Positions 34,185-42,950 of a stretch of 43,185 nt of DNA are shown here, piece after piece (within the stretch, counting starts at the first letter, position 1; each line of letters starts with the position of its first letter). Source of the stretch: Bacteroidales bacterium. Lineage in GTDB: Bacteria; Bacteroidota; Bacteroidia; Bacteroidales; Paludibacteraceae. Location of the stretch: the NCBI GenBank assembly GCA_012837935.1, contig DUQG01000043.1:1-43185 (forward strand), written 5' to 3'. Both the position numbers and the translations under genes were made by a program. A model generated the notes under the pieces. That model worked only from the letters and a program-made list of their open reading frames with translations, was not told the DNA's origin and did not search any database.

Positions 34185-35177
34185 ATGATTTACATCGTAA
34201 ACAAATCTACAAAACCCGATTACAATATTGCACTGGAAGAATATTGTTTTAAAAAATTACTACAACACGACAAAATTTTTATTCTCTGGATAAATGAGCC
34301 TGCTATTATCGTGGGTAAACACCAAAACACCATAGAAGAAATTAACTCAAAATATGTAAAAGAAAACGGTATCCACGTGGTGCGCCGAATTTCTGGCGGT
34401 GGTGCAGTCTATCACGATTTGAACAACCTTAATTACACCATTATTTCAAACGAAGACAAAGGGAACGAATTTGACTTCAAAACTTTCTCACAACCTGTAA
34501 TTGATACGTTGGGTGGCTTAGGCGTAAAAGCTGAATTTACGGGTCGAAATGACATTGTAATTGACGGAAAAAAAATCTGTGGAAATGCACAGGCTTATTT
34601 TAAAGGACGCGTAATGCACCACGGTTGCATACTTTTTGACACCGATTTGAGCGTTCTTGCTAAGGCACTTAAAGCACCAAAAGACAAAATCGTATCTAAA
34701 TCAACCAAGTCCGTTCGCAGTGCTGTGGATAATATTTTAAACCACTTGCCTGAGAAAATTTCTGTACATCAGTTTGCCGATAAGCTTTTGGAACAGATGA
34801 AATCTGAATTTCCGGAAATAAGCGAATACAAGTTTTCCAAAACAGAATTAGCTGAAATTGAAGCTACAAGAGCTTCTAAGTTTGGAACTTGGGAATGGAA
34901 TTATGGAAATTCTCCGAAGTTTGACATCGAACGTAATAGCCGTTTTCAAGCAGGAAAAATCCAAATCTTTGCTAATATAGCAAACTCACATATTAAGGAA
35001 ATCCACTTTTTCGGAACTTTCTTTGGCAATAACAGCGACTTATCCGAAGTAAGAAATGCTTTAATTGGCACTCAATACACTCCTGAAGCGGTTCGTGAAA
35101 GTCTGTCAAAACTTGACTACAATAGCTGGTTTGCGGGATTTACATTGGATGAATTGACGGAAGCGATTGTTGAATAG
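34185..35177 (+). CDS. lplA: Lipoate-protein ligase A
   Basis: This 330-residue enzyme activates free lipoate with ATP and attaches it to lipoyl domains of 2-oxoacid dehydrogenases or glycine cleavage H protein. VVRRISGGGAVYHDLNNLNY (about residues 65-84) is the lipoyl-AMP binding loop, and GRNDIVIDGKKICGNAQAYF (about 120-139) holds the catalytic lysine near K130. The C-terminal part from about residue 250 is the accessory domain needed for adenylation, so the protein should be complete. It is followed by a shared terminator facing a minus-strand gene. Confidence 0.95.
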   Translation: MIYIVNKSTKPDYNIALEEYCFKKLLQHDKIFILWINEPAIIVGKHQNTIEEINSKYVKENGIHVVRRISGGGAVYHDLNNLNYTIISNEDKGNEFDFKTFSQPVIDTLGGLGVKAEFTGRNDIVIDGKKICGNAQAYFKGRVMHHGCILFDTDLSVLAKALKAPKDKIVSKSTKSVRSAVDNILNHLPEKISVHQFADKLLEQMKSEFPEISEYKFSKTELAEIEATRASKFGTWEWNYGNSPKFDIERNSRFQAGKIQIFANIANSHIKEIHFFGTFFGNNSDLSEVRNALIGTQYTPEAVRESLSKLDYNSWFAGFTLDELTEAIVE

Positions 35178-35212
35178 TAGTTTATATCCGAAAACAACTC
35201 AGATAATATCAT

Positions 35213-35243
35213 AAAAAAAACGGGGGATTTTCCCCGTTTTTTT
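35213..35243. terminator. Bidirectional terminator between lplA and the M20 gene
   Basis: AAAACGGGG and CCCCGTTTT form a stem flanked by A-runs on one side and T-runs on the other, so it can stop transcription from both strands. The last bases overlap the M20 stop codon. Confidence 0.88.
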
Positions 35244-36402
35244 ATTTCAAATACTCTTCTGTAAGAGCTACCCAATAGGTTGCACCACGACTAAACATAT
35301 CTTGATTGAATACATATTTTGGGTGGTGAACCATAAAGGTATCGCCGTTACCAATCATACAGTAGGTTCCTACTTTTTTCTGCAACATAAATGCAAAGTC
35401 TTCGCTACCCATATATGGATGCATATTTTCTACCACTTGGTCTTCGCCAAAGGTTGCTTTCGCTACGTTAGCAGCCCATTGTGTGTTTTCAGGTGTGTTT
35501 ACCAATACAGCTCCTGCTACACCCTCACGAATTTCGTAAGCACAATTAAATGCTTCTGCTTGCGCTTTGGTAATCCTGCGGATTTTGTCAAGCACCATAA
35601 TACGAAGGTCTGCCTCCATATTACGAATGCTTAAACGCAAGATAGCTTTCTGTGGAACAGCATTTCCGGCAATACCGGATTGGAATGCTCCTACGTTTAC
35701 TACAGAGTTTTTCCAAGGTGATACGTTACGGCTTACGATAGTTTGCAATGCCATTACAAGAGAAGCACCACACACAAGTGGATCAATACTTAATTCCGGC
35801 ATAGAACCGTGTGAACCTTTTCCGGTCAATTCAATTTCCCAGTTATCCACGGCAGCCATTGTTTCGCCTTCGCGGAAGTGGAATTTACCTAACGGCAAGC
35901 CCGGCATATTGTGCATTCCATACACTGCATCCACAGGGAAACGCTCGAAAAGTCCGTCAGCAACCATAGCAGGTGCGCCTTCCATGGTTTCTTCTCCCGG
36001 TTGGAAAATCAAGCGAACTGTTCCGTTAAAGTTTTTGGTTTGAGCCAAATATTTTCCTGCACCAAGCAACATAGTAGCATGTGCATCGTGCCCGCAAAGG
36101 TGTGACCAACCTTCTATTTTACTTTTGTACGACAAATCATTGTCTTCTAAGATAGGAAGTGCGTCAAAGTCAGCACGCATACCGATAGCTTTCTTACCAT
36201 CACCTACTGTCATAGAACCCACTACGCCCATACCGCCAATGCCTTCTATTACATCGTATCCCCACTCTCTTAGCTTATCAGCAATGAATTTCGCCGTAAC
36301 AGGCAGCTCCATATTCAACTCGGGATTTTCGTGCATAAAATCCATCCACTCCTTCATTTCAGGTTGAAGTTTTCCAACTTCGGCTAATAATTTTTCGTTC
36401 AT
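35242..36402 (-). CDS. M20 family metal-dependent amidohydrolase (N-acyl-amino-acid hydrolase type)
   Basis: This 386-residue enzyme belongs to the M20D amidohydrolases, which cleave N-acylated amino acids, hippurate or auxin conjugates. MRADFDALPI (about 78-87) and the CGHDAHATMLLGAGKYL motif (about 103-119) carry metal ligands, with the conserved cysteine. PGEETMEGAPAMVADGLFE holds the catalytic glutamate, and GSEDFAFMLQKKVGTYCMIG the last ligand. A GSHGSMPE segment is the dimerisation-domain signature. No signal peptide is seen, so it is cytoplasmic. The exact substrate cannot be assigned. Confidence 0.9.
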   Translation of the reverse strand: MNEKLLAEVGKLQPEMKEWMDFMHENPELNMELPVTAKFIADKLREWGYDVIEGIGGMGVVGSMTVGDGKKAIGMRADFDALPILEDNDLSYKSKIEGWSHLCGHDAHATMLLGAGKYLAQTKNFNGTVRLIFQPGEETMEGAPAMVADGLFERFPVDAVYGMHNMPGLPLGKFHFREGETMAAVDNWEIELTGKGSHGSMPELSIDPLVCGASLVMALQTIVSRNVSPWKNSVVNVGAFQSGIAGNAVPQKAILRLSIRNMEADLRIMVLDKIRRITKAQAEAFNCAYEIREGVAGAVLVNTPENTQWAANVAKATFGEDQVVENMHPYMGSEDFAFMLQKKVGTYCMIGNGDTFMVHHPKYVFNQDMFSRGATYWVALTEEYLK

Positions 36403-36437
36403 GATGTTTAATTTTTATGGGTTTAATTGTTTTTGAT

Positions 36438-37457
36438 TTATTTACTATTATTTTTTTCTTTCAATCGTTTTATCTCTTTATCAAAATCAGAAATAATTTT
36501 CTGTGTCTTGTTAAATTCTATATATTCTGTTTCTGCCTTTTAATCTGCTTTTAGTTTGGATATTTTTCCTTTATCAGGCAAAATATCATATTTACGAAAG
36601 GCTAAAAACTCATTGACACTGGCAGAAAACTCATCCATATTGAATGTGTTTTCACGCTCAATAAGGTCTTCGATATAATCGAAGTAACCTGTTACAGCTC
36701 TTTCAAGTCGTTTGATTTCTTTTTCAGGCAAATAATTTTTCGCAATAGTAACATCCGATTTCAAAATACGTCCATCAGGGGAATTTTTCCATGTCGTTAA
36801 CCCCATATTTTCCTTATTCCTGTCAGCCTTACTGTAAATAATTTCAGCTGCAGTTTGTCCGGTTATAGCATAGTGAAACTTGTTTTGCACCATAGCATAA
36901 AATGCTCTGGTGGTGGGTGAATTGCGATCGTAATCAATACTGCATTCAGCAAAAACATCGGTTATCTGTTGCCATATACGTCGCTCACTTGCCCGTATAG
37001 AACGAACACGTTCGAGTAATTCGCGAAAGTAATCCTTACCAAATAGTGTTTCTCCCTGTTTTAAACGTTCATCATCAAGCACAAAACCTTTCAGCATATA
37101 TTCTTTCAACACCTTGGTTGCCCATATGCGGAAATGAGTTGCTTTTGCTGAATTTACCCGATAGCCTACAGAAATAATAGCGTCAAGGTTATAGAATTGT
37201 GTTTCTTGTGTTTGAGTTCTCCCTTCCATTGCACCATGTTGAGTGGTTGTTTCCAAAATGGAAATAACCACATTTTCTTCAAGTTCTCCTTCGCTAAAAA
37301 TATTTTTCAAATGTTTGCTAATAGCGGGTACTTGCACACCAAACAACTGTGACATAGCTTTTTGTGTTAGCCATAACGTGTCATCTTTTACTACCGCTTC
37401 AATCTTTATATTTTCTTCCGGCGTGTTGTATAGAATAAATTGAATTTCTTTCTTCAT
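36438..37457 (-). pseudogene. RhuM family protein with an in-frame stop near the C-terminus
   Basis: The open part (36540-37457, 305 residues) matches the Virulence_RhuM family: DTLWLTQKAMSQLFGVQVPA near residue 30, FYNLDAIISVGYRVNSAKAT near 90 and FRIWATKVLKEYMLKGF near 108. A TAA at 36540-36542 ends it after KLKAD. Reading on in the same frame gives 33 more residues (KAETEYIEFNKTQK then IISDFDKEIKRLKEKN) up to a TAA at 36438. This looks like the usual coiled C-terminal end of RhuM proteins. The gene has thus probably suffered one nonsense change, and the 305-residue product may still fold. RhuM was named from a Salmonella pathogenicity island and is common in mobile and defence islands, but its activity is not established. 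A decayed second copy lies at 42951-43087. Confidence 0.8.
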
Positions 37458-37524
37458 AATTTTTTCATGAGATGTTGGTGTGATAAGCCAATCATTAGTA
37501 TTCTATGAGCAAAAACATCTCCAT

Positions 37525-38685
37525 TTATTTAGTGTTTATTATGTTTGTTTTCCACTGATTAATCCCATACTTACTCGACATGGTTTTAAGAAGAGCATCA
37601 TAATACATAGCCTTTTGTAAATCGCCTTTTCTATAATAACTTTCACCAAGCGCATTTATGTAAAACGCATTATTGGGTCTGTAATCACATAAAATTTGAG
37701 CTAAAATAACAGCTTTATCAAACTGCTCTTGTTTTAAACATTCATAAACAACGAGCCTTAAAAGATTAGGATGTAACTCTGTTTCAATAGTATATCTTAA
37801 CAGGCTGTTCTGATTATTTTGTACCCAACCTAAGTCCATATTAGTAAAATATTCAATTATTTCATTCCACGACTTACCTTTCTTAATAATATCTTCGATA
37901 TACTTGTATGGTACAACAAATTCAGGTGATTTAGCATAATACAATCGAATAAGGTTATCAACTGTCAAATGTTTTTCGTTAATTACCTTTTTTATATCCA
38001 AAAGTCTGTCGCTATATTCAGCTATTTGATATTTACTGTAATCAATTTCTTTAATCAAAACTTTACATGAAACATAAAGGGTGTTGATGTTTGGCAGGTA
38101 ATACACCAAAAAATCCTTTGTGGGCTTTACCGAATAATTAATAGAATCCAAATATAATACATCTATGGGGAATTTTTCATCAGCGAGCATTACTGTATCC
38201 TTATTGATGAAATGTATATTTTTCTCATAATCAGACGTGTAATATTCTTTTGGTAGCAAACCATCACGAAGTGCCTCATTCCAATTGTGTGAAGTCATAT
38301 AGAAGTCTATCTCTTTCTCAAGAAAAGGAACAATGCCAGAAATACTATGTGCGTGCCAATGTGATACTAAAACAAATTTCACAGGTTTGTTATAATATTC
38401 TTTGATAAAGGATAAGAATTTGTCTCCAAGTTCAATTTCTTTCTTGAAATTCTTCTCTTTTCTTATTGAAGACTCAACGATCGGCAAATCCAAAAGAACA
38501 ACAAACTCCTTATATTCTAAAGCGGTGGATTGTGAAACACGCGTACTATCAACCCTTATAAAAGAAATACTCTCAATATCTGTATTCTCAATATCCCATC
38601 TTTGAACTACAAAAGATGATTGTATTTGACCAAATGCCAAGCTACTGCATAGGAATAGAAAAAAAATTGTAATAGTTTTGTTCAT
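37525..38685 (-). CDS. Secreted degenerate metallo-beta-lactamase-fold protein with a TPR-like tail
   Basis: This 386-residue protein has a signal peptide (about residues 1-20, LAFGQ). Residues 60-220 resemble the metallo-beta-lactamase fold: a strand with FVVLLDLPIV, then VLVSHWHAHSISGIVPFLEK. In active enzymes this segment reads HxHxDH or HxHxDR, but here it is H109-W-H111-A-H113-S, so the aspartate is missing. Residues from about 300 look like one or two TPR helix pairs (LRLVVYECLKQEQFDKAVIL, then ALGESYYRKGDLQKAMYYDA). It may bind metal weakly or be a non-enzymatic scaffold. It lies between rhuM and yeiH on the same strand, with its own 136-base upstream spacer. Confidence 0.65.
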   Translation of the reverse strand: MNKTITIFFLFLCSSLAFGQIQSSFVVQRWDIENTDIESISFIRVDSTRVSQSTALEYKEFVVLLDLPIVESSIRKEKNFKKEIELGDKFLSFIKEYYNKPVKFVLVSHWHAHSISGIVPFLEKEIDFYMTSHNWNEALRDGLLPKEYYTSDYEKNIHFINKDTVMLADEKFPIDVLYLDSINYSVKPTKDFLVYYLPNINTLYVSCKVLIKEIDYSKYQIAEYSDRLLDIKKVINEKHLTVDNLIRLYYAKSPEFVVPYKYIEDIIKKGKSWNEIIEYFTNMDLGWVQNNQNSLLRYTIETELHPNLLRLVVYECLKQEQFDKAVILAQILCDYRPNNAFYINALGESYYRKGDLQKAMYYDALLKTMSSKYGINQWKTNIINTK

Positions 38686-38742
38686 ATTTTTACAATTTAT
38701 TTGTTTGCAATCATAGAAATTCTATCTCTTTTATAATTACAA

Positions 38743-38774
38743 AGAGTTGATATTTTAACAAAAACATCAACTCT
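38743..38774 (-). terminator. Inverted repeat after yeiH
   Basis: AGAGTTGAT (38743-38751) pairs with ATCAACTCT (38766-38774). It lies just beyond the minus-strand stop at 38822. The T-run after the stem is short, so termination efficiency is uncertain. Confidence 0.5.
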
Positions 38775-38821
38775 CAAAGTTAGTAAAAATATTTAATATC
38801 TAGCGTGTTTTTTGGATAATT

Positions 38822-39769
38822 TCACATTGTCAAGAAAAACAACGAACCCACTGAAATTATTATCCACAACAGGATACCCAAGGCAAAACTTCGCGGACCC
38901 GATTTTTTGATTTCGCTAATCGTAATATTAGAACCGATAAGGAAAAGTGCTATGACCATACCACGACGTCCAAGCCAACTAAAGTGCTCGTAACTGCTTT
39001 GCATAGAGGGAAATAAATTGGCAAAAATAATAGCCAACACGAAAAACAGGATAAACCAAGGGAATTTGATTGATTTTTTGTCCTCCGTTTTATTTGCAAA
39101 AGCTATAATCAGCGCTAATGGTATAATCCACAAAGCACGAATAAGTTTTACTGTGGTGGCAACTTGCAGCGCTTTATCGCCATAAATCGCTCCGGCGCCC
39201 ACCACCGAACTGGTATCGTGAATGGCTATGGCTGCCCAATTTCCAAATTGTTCTTGGGTAAGTCCCAATCTGTGTCCTATAACCGGAAAGATAAAAAGCG
39301 CAACGGCATTTAGCACAAACACCACTATCAACGCAAATGATGTTTGATAATTTTTACTATTAATAATCGGTGCAACGGCAGCAATAGCACTTCCGCCACA
39401 AATCGCAGTTCCCGACGCAATCAACAACGAAGTGTTTTTCTCCACTTTCAAAAGTTTGCCAAGTGCAATACCCATAAACATCACAACGGTTACTGAAATT
39501 ATTGTCTCAATAATTCCTGTTTTCGATGATGCAATTACATCGCTCAAACTCATACCGAATCCCATTAAAACAATCGATGCTTGTAGCGTTTTGGAAGTAT
39601 ATTTATGTAGGCTGTCATGCTTAATGCCAATAAAGGAAAACACCAAACCAATTAGCAATGCCACGGCAGGCGAAATAAACGGCATAAAACAGAGTGCAAT
39701 AACGATAGAATAGAGCCATTGGCTATTTTGTAGAGTTCCTACAAAGTTGGAAGAGTTTTTTGTTGTCAT
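38822..39769 (-). CDS. yeiH: YeiH/UPF0324 family membrane protein (putative sulfate exporter)
   Basis: This 315-residue inner-membrane protein has about ten hydrophobic segments. ASGTAICGGSAIAAVAPIIN and AIAIHDTSSVVGAGAIYGDK are hallmarks of the YeiH family. The family has been called a putative sulfate exporter by annotation; direct evidence is thin. The LysR regulator 74 bases upstream on the same strand is a usual partner, as in the yeiE-yeiH pair of enterobacteria. A promoter and an inverted repeat lie directly before its start codon. Confidence 0.88.
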   Translation of the reverse strand: MTTKNSSNFVGTLQNSQWLYSIVIALCFMPFISPAVALLIGLVFSFIGIKHDSLHKYTSKTLQASIVLMGFGMSLSDVIASSKTGIIETIISVTVVMFMGIALGKLLKVEKNTSLLIASGTAICGGSAIAAVAPIINSKNYQTSFALIVVFVLNAVALFIFPVIGHRLGLTQEQFGNWAAIAIHDTSSVVGAGAIYGDKALQVATTVKLIRALWIIPLALIIAFANKTEDKKSIKFPWFILFFVLAIIFANLFPSMQSSYEHFSWLGRRGMVIALFLIGSNITISEIKKSGPRSFALGILLWIIISVGSLFFLTM

Positions 39770-39770
39770 A

Positions 39771-39799
39771 CTGTACTTTTATTTTTTGCAAAAGTACAG
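39771..39799. promoter_or_regulatory. Inverted repeat overlapping the yeiH promoter
   Basis: CTGTACTTTT (39771-39780) and AAAAGTACAG (39790-39799) form a perfect 10-base dyad with a nine-base centre. The right arm overlaps the -7 box, so it could be an operator, for example for the neighbouring LysR protein. An mRNA hairpin hiding the start region is also possible. Confidence 0.55.
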
Positions 39800-39819
39800 C
39801 TTTCGCATAACAAACACAA
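39789..39819 (-). promoter_or_regulatory. Promoter of yeiH
   Basis: On the minus strand TTG (39819-39817) and TACTTTTG (39796-39789) are separated by 20 bases, a good Bacteroidota promoter. It gives yeiH a transcription start of its own, separate from lysR. Confidence 0.6.
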
Positions 39820-39843
39820 ATATAGATTTATTATCATTAATAA

Positions 39844-40731
39844 CTAAAAATTATACTGGAAAAGGAAATTTTCAAATAATTCAATCTGTCGGCTTTTGTG
39901 TCCTTGCTTAGTTGCAATACGAAATTTTCTGGAAATTGAAAAACCAACTACGTTAAGCCTTACAAGCGTTTTCATGTAGAGTTCGTTAAGTACAGCTTTT
40001 TCTGAAATAATTGCCAATCCATCAAAATCTTGCAAAAAGTTTTTAATTGCCTCAGTACTACCTAAATAGAGATGAGTATTCAGATTTTCAAAATTGATTT
40101 TCTGTTGCGCTAACATCTCTTTTATAACTTCTAATGTGCCTGATCCCTGCTCTCGCAGTACAATAGGAATTTGCAGCAAATCCTCTTTCGAGATATTTTC
40201 GCGTTTGGCATAAACGCTGTTTTTTCCTGTAACCACAATCAACTCGTCATCCATAAAACCTTTGTAGCGAATACCTGACTGCGACGAATGATTTTCCACC
40301 AAAGCCATGTCAATCTTATTGTCCGTAAGCAGCTTCTCCATCTCGAACGAGTTGCCATTTATAAGGTAGATTTTGATGTTGGGATAGCGCTTATGAAACG
40401 ATGCAATCACCTGCGGAATAACATATTGCGAAATAGTGGAACTTGCCCCGATAATAAATTCACCCGACACACTATCGTGCAACTGCCCGATTTCAAAATC
40501 AAGAGCACGATAAAGTTGAGCTATCTCTTTGTAAGCGTTATAAACTCTTTCACCCACTTTAGTAAGGTAAACTTTGTTTCCTTTCCGTTCAAAAAGATTG
40601 GTTTTATAATGTTCCTCCAACTCTTTGATATGCCTCGAAACGGCAGGCTGGCTGATATTAAACTGATCTGCTGCCTTTGAAAAGCTCAGATTCTCAGCTA
40701 CCGACATAAATATTTTATCTCTGTAATCCAT
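39844..40731 (-). CDS. LysR family transcriptional regulator (YeiE/CysB-like)
   Basis: This 295-residue regulator has a winged-helix DNA-binding domain at residues 1-65 (SFSKAADQFNISQPAVSRHI) and a periplasmic-binding-protein-like effector domain after it, with LREQGSGTLEVIKEMLAQ as the typical ligand loop. I chose the ATG at 40731 because MDYRDKIFMSVAENLSFSKA is the normal family start; a reading from 40776 adds 15 residues with no homology. It probably controls the adjacent yeiH and itself. The small-molecule effector is unknown. Confidence 0.9.
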   Translation of the reverse strand: MDYRDKIFMSVAENLSFSKAADQFNISQPAVSRHIKELEEHYKTNLFERKGNKVYLTKVGERVYNAYKEIAQLYRALDFEIGQLHDSVSGEFIIGASSTISQYVIPQVIASFHKRYPNIKIYLINGNSFEMEKLLTDNKIDMALVENHSSQSGIRYKGFMDDELIVVTGKNSVYAKRENISKEDLLQIPIVLREQGSGTLEVIKEMLAQQKINFENLNTHLYLGSTEAIKNFLQDFDGLAIISEKAVLNELYMKTLVRLNVVGFSISRKFRIATKQGHKSRQIELFENFLFQYNF

Positions 40732-40795
40732 AAAATAAAAAAACAACAGTTTACTACAAATGTGATTAGCTAACAAGAATTTAGCTTCTCAAAAT

Positions 40796-41368
40796 CTAAT
40801 AATCCAATAATCTCCCATAATCATTCCAATTGCCATACATCTTACCTTGTTTTATTTTTTCGATAAGGTTTTTCAGCATCCTTTCGTAAGAAGTTGGATA
40901 ATGTTGCTTATAGAATGTAAGATTTGATGCTCGTATTCTTTGATATAAAGGATGAAACGATTTAAACTTCGTCCATACTCGTGCCTTTTTCAAAACAGCT
41001 TCCACATCTTTGTCTATTCTGAAACTTCGTACATCCATTTCCGGAAGCACTGCCCGACCGCTGTCCGTCATCAACCCTAACTTTTCAAGTCTTCGTACAC
41101 GCTCTTTATTTAATTCTGTCCAATCACTTTTCTCTCTTCGGGGTGAGAATCGTTGCATCTTTTTTCCATCAATTAATCTAATCGTGCTATCTATCCATCC
41201 GAAACACAAAGCCTCTTCAACTGCATCCAAATACCAAAAATGTGCATCATCAACAGGACGCCCTCTTTTAACAGAAACATAGCATTCACTTTCTGAAGAT
41301 GAATTTTTCTCCAACCATGCTCGAAATTCTTGTCTATTTATAATTTTCAATATGTTTTTATATTTCAT
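40796..41368 (-). CDS. YdeI/OmpD-associated (OmdA) family protein
   Basis: This 190-residue cytoplasmic protein matches the YdeI/OmdA family. Signatures are AVEEALCFGWIDSTIRLIDG in the first half, FSPRREKSDWTELNKERVRR in the middle and the C-terminal helical pair SYERMLKNLIEKIKQGK. Members have been linked to envelope stress and bacteriocin protection in enterobacteria, but the molecular role is not known. It ends 64 bases before lysR on the same strand. A repeat shared with the rhuM remnant lies 28 bases before its start. Confidence 0.85.
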   Translation of the reverse strand: MKYKNILKIINRQEFRAWLEKNSSSESECYVSVKRGRPVDDAHFWYLDAVEEALCFGWIDSTIRLIDGKKMQRFSPRREKSDWTELNKERVRRLEKLGLMTDSGRAVLPEMDVRSFRIDKDVEAVLKKARVWTKFKSFHPLYQRIRASNLTFYKQHYPTSYERMLKNLIEKIKQGKMYGNWNDYGRLLDY

Positions 41369-41395
41369 ATAATTGTGTATAACTCCAAAATAAGT

Positions 41396-41430
41396 TTATT
41401 CACACTCCCAAAATTACAACTTTTTCCAAT
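41396..41430 (-). repeat. Direct repeat A (promoter-like), copy 1
   Basis: CACACTCCCAAAATTACAA followed by CTTTTTCCAA recurs at 43101-43135 with one-base gaps. On the minus strand it contains TAATTTTG, a possible -7 box, 28 bases or so before the YdeI-family start. Confidence 0.65.
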
Positions 41431-41445
41431 AAAATAAAAAAAACC

Positions 41446-41472
41446 GAGAGCATCAATTCAATTGATACTCTC
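41446..41472 (-). terminator. Terminator downstream of the MFS gene
   Basis: GAGAGCATCAATT and AATTGATACTCTC form a near-perfect hairpin. On the minus strand it is followed by GGTTTTTTTTATT, so it ends the transcript coming from 42915. Confidence 0.75.
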
Positions 41473-41692
41473 AGTCTTTAATTTATCTTCTATCTCGCTT
41501 GAATCCACAATTCCAACTTCTGCAAGAATACATTCCTTGACACCTTCAGGCTGTAGTCTATTTTCTATTTTTAGTTTAGATTCGTCAATTCCATCATTTT
41601 ATGCAAGACATGGCAGGTAAAATCCTCTTTCCATCATTATATCTACAATCAACTAATAGGTATAAAAACTTTGTATCGTTTTGTTTACTCAT
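41458..41692 (-). pseudogene. Small frameshifted ORF of unknown function
   Basis: On the minus strand an ATG at 41692 opens 32 residues (MSKQNDTKFLYLLVDCRYND then GKRILPAMSCIK) and stops at a TGA at 41594. Dropping one T there continues in frame as DGIDESKLKIENRLQPEGVK and so on for 44 further residues to a TGA at 41458. The second half has coding-like composition. The joined product would be about 77 residues. I recognise no family. It lies 33 bases after the MFS stop and is probably a decayed downstream gene of that unit. Confidence 0.4.
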
Positions 41693-41724
41693 TATTTTCT
41701 TTGTGTTTTTTGATATACTTTTTG

Positions 41725-42915
41725 TTAAACATAACTCATTTTTTGTTTTCTCTTATCCACAACAGTAAAAATTATCATCAGAATAGCAGCGATTAATGCC
41801 ATTGCAGAGCCGAAATAAAAAGGTGCATTTGAATTGACATTATCATAAAGCAGTCCCGCAATTAAACTCGCAGGTAACAGTGTAATTCCGAGTACGGCAT
41901 GATAAAGACCAAATCCTGTTCCTTTCAAATCCTTGCTAACAATATCGGAAATCATGGCTTTTTGACTACCATCGGTCAATGCACTGTAAAATCCATACAG
42001 CATAAACAGGAAAATAAAAACATTTATACTATTGAATCTGCCGAAAAGGAAATAGACAATCGCATAGACTAAAAACCCAAGAATAATCAGCTTTTCACGA
42101 CCAATCTTGTCCGATAGCTTTCCAATGGGTATAGCCAACAATACCGATACCGTATTGAATATCATATACACAAACGGAATATATGCTTTATCAATACCTG
42201 TTTCGGTTGTTTTTACCAACAACAAAGCGTCTGCTGAATTACCAAGAGTAAATACAAAAATGATTACAAGGAAAAAATAAAATTTCTTAGGTAAATATTT
42301 TGGCGAAATCTTTTTGGTAGTCTGGTTCTTTTCTGTATTTGCCTCTTTTATAAAAAAGACAATCGTCAGCACACCAAGAATTGCAGGAATGGTTGCCAAT
42401 AAAAATATGTACGAGTAATTTAGCGGAAAAACAGATAACAATAAAAAAGCGATTAATGGTCCGACAATGGCTCCGCTGTTATCCATAGCTTTCTGAAATC
42501 CGAAAGTTTTACCGGCTTCATTTTTCTTGATTGAACTGCTGATAAGGCTATCTCGTGGTGCAGTTCTTAGTCCTTTTCCTATTCGTTCAAAGAATCGGAA
42601 AAACAAAATCTGAACAGGTATTCTTGCTATTGCATATAAAGGTGTTATAATGGCTGTGATACCATATCCGATAATCATAAATGGCTTGTTTTTACCAATC
42701 TTATCGCTCCAATATCCCGAAACAGCCTTTAATAAAGACGCAGTACTTTCTGCAATCCCTTCAATCAGAGATATAGTGGTTTTGGATGCTCCCATCGATA
42801 GCAAGAAAAGTGGCATAACGCTATATACCATTTTAGTAGATGTGTCGGTGAAAAAACTTGTCAACCCGGCAAAAAAGGCGTTGGATTGTATTCCAAATAT
42901 TTTTTCTTTTTTCAT
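41725..42915 (-). CDS. MFS transporter of unknown substrate
   Basis: This 396-residue protein has about 12 membrane segments. The N-terminal half shows FFTDTSTKMVYSVMPLFLLS, then SGYWSDKIGKNKP (motif A) and RFFERIGKGLRTAPRDSLIS, a signature of an uncharacterised MFS branch found across bacteria and often next to metal or drug resistance genes. The second half repeats motif A as GKLSDKIGREKL. Substrate cannot be predicted. It is bracketed by direct repeat A copies and by a rhuM remnant upstream, so the block may have moved or recombined as a unit. Confidence 0.82.
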   Translation of the reverse strand: MKKEKIFGIQSNAFFAGLTSFFTDTSTKMVYSVMPLFLLSMGASKTTISLIEGIAESTASLLKAVSGYWSDKIGKNKPFMIIGYGITAIITPLYAIARIPVQILFFRFFERIGKGLRTAPRDSLISSSIKKNEAGKTFGFQKAMDNSGAIVGPLIAFLLLSVFPLNYSYIFLLATIPAILGVLTIVFFIKEANTEKNQTTKKISPKYLPKKFYFFLVIIFVFTLGNSADALLLVKTTETGIDKAYIPFVYMIFNTVSVLLAIPIGKLSDKIGREKLIILGFLVYAIVYFLFGRFNSINVFIFLFMLYGFYSALTDGSQKAMISDIVSKDLKGTGFGLYHAVLGITLLPASLIAGLLYDNVNSNAPFYFGSAMALIAAILMIIFTVVDKRKQKMSYV

Positions 42916-42950
42916 GCGTTATGCTATTTATTGCCTTGTCTTTTTAAAGT

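Noticed and set aside
40732-40776. Longer N-terminus for the LysR regulator
   Set aside because: The 15 extra residues precede the standard family start and show no similarity to it.
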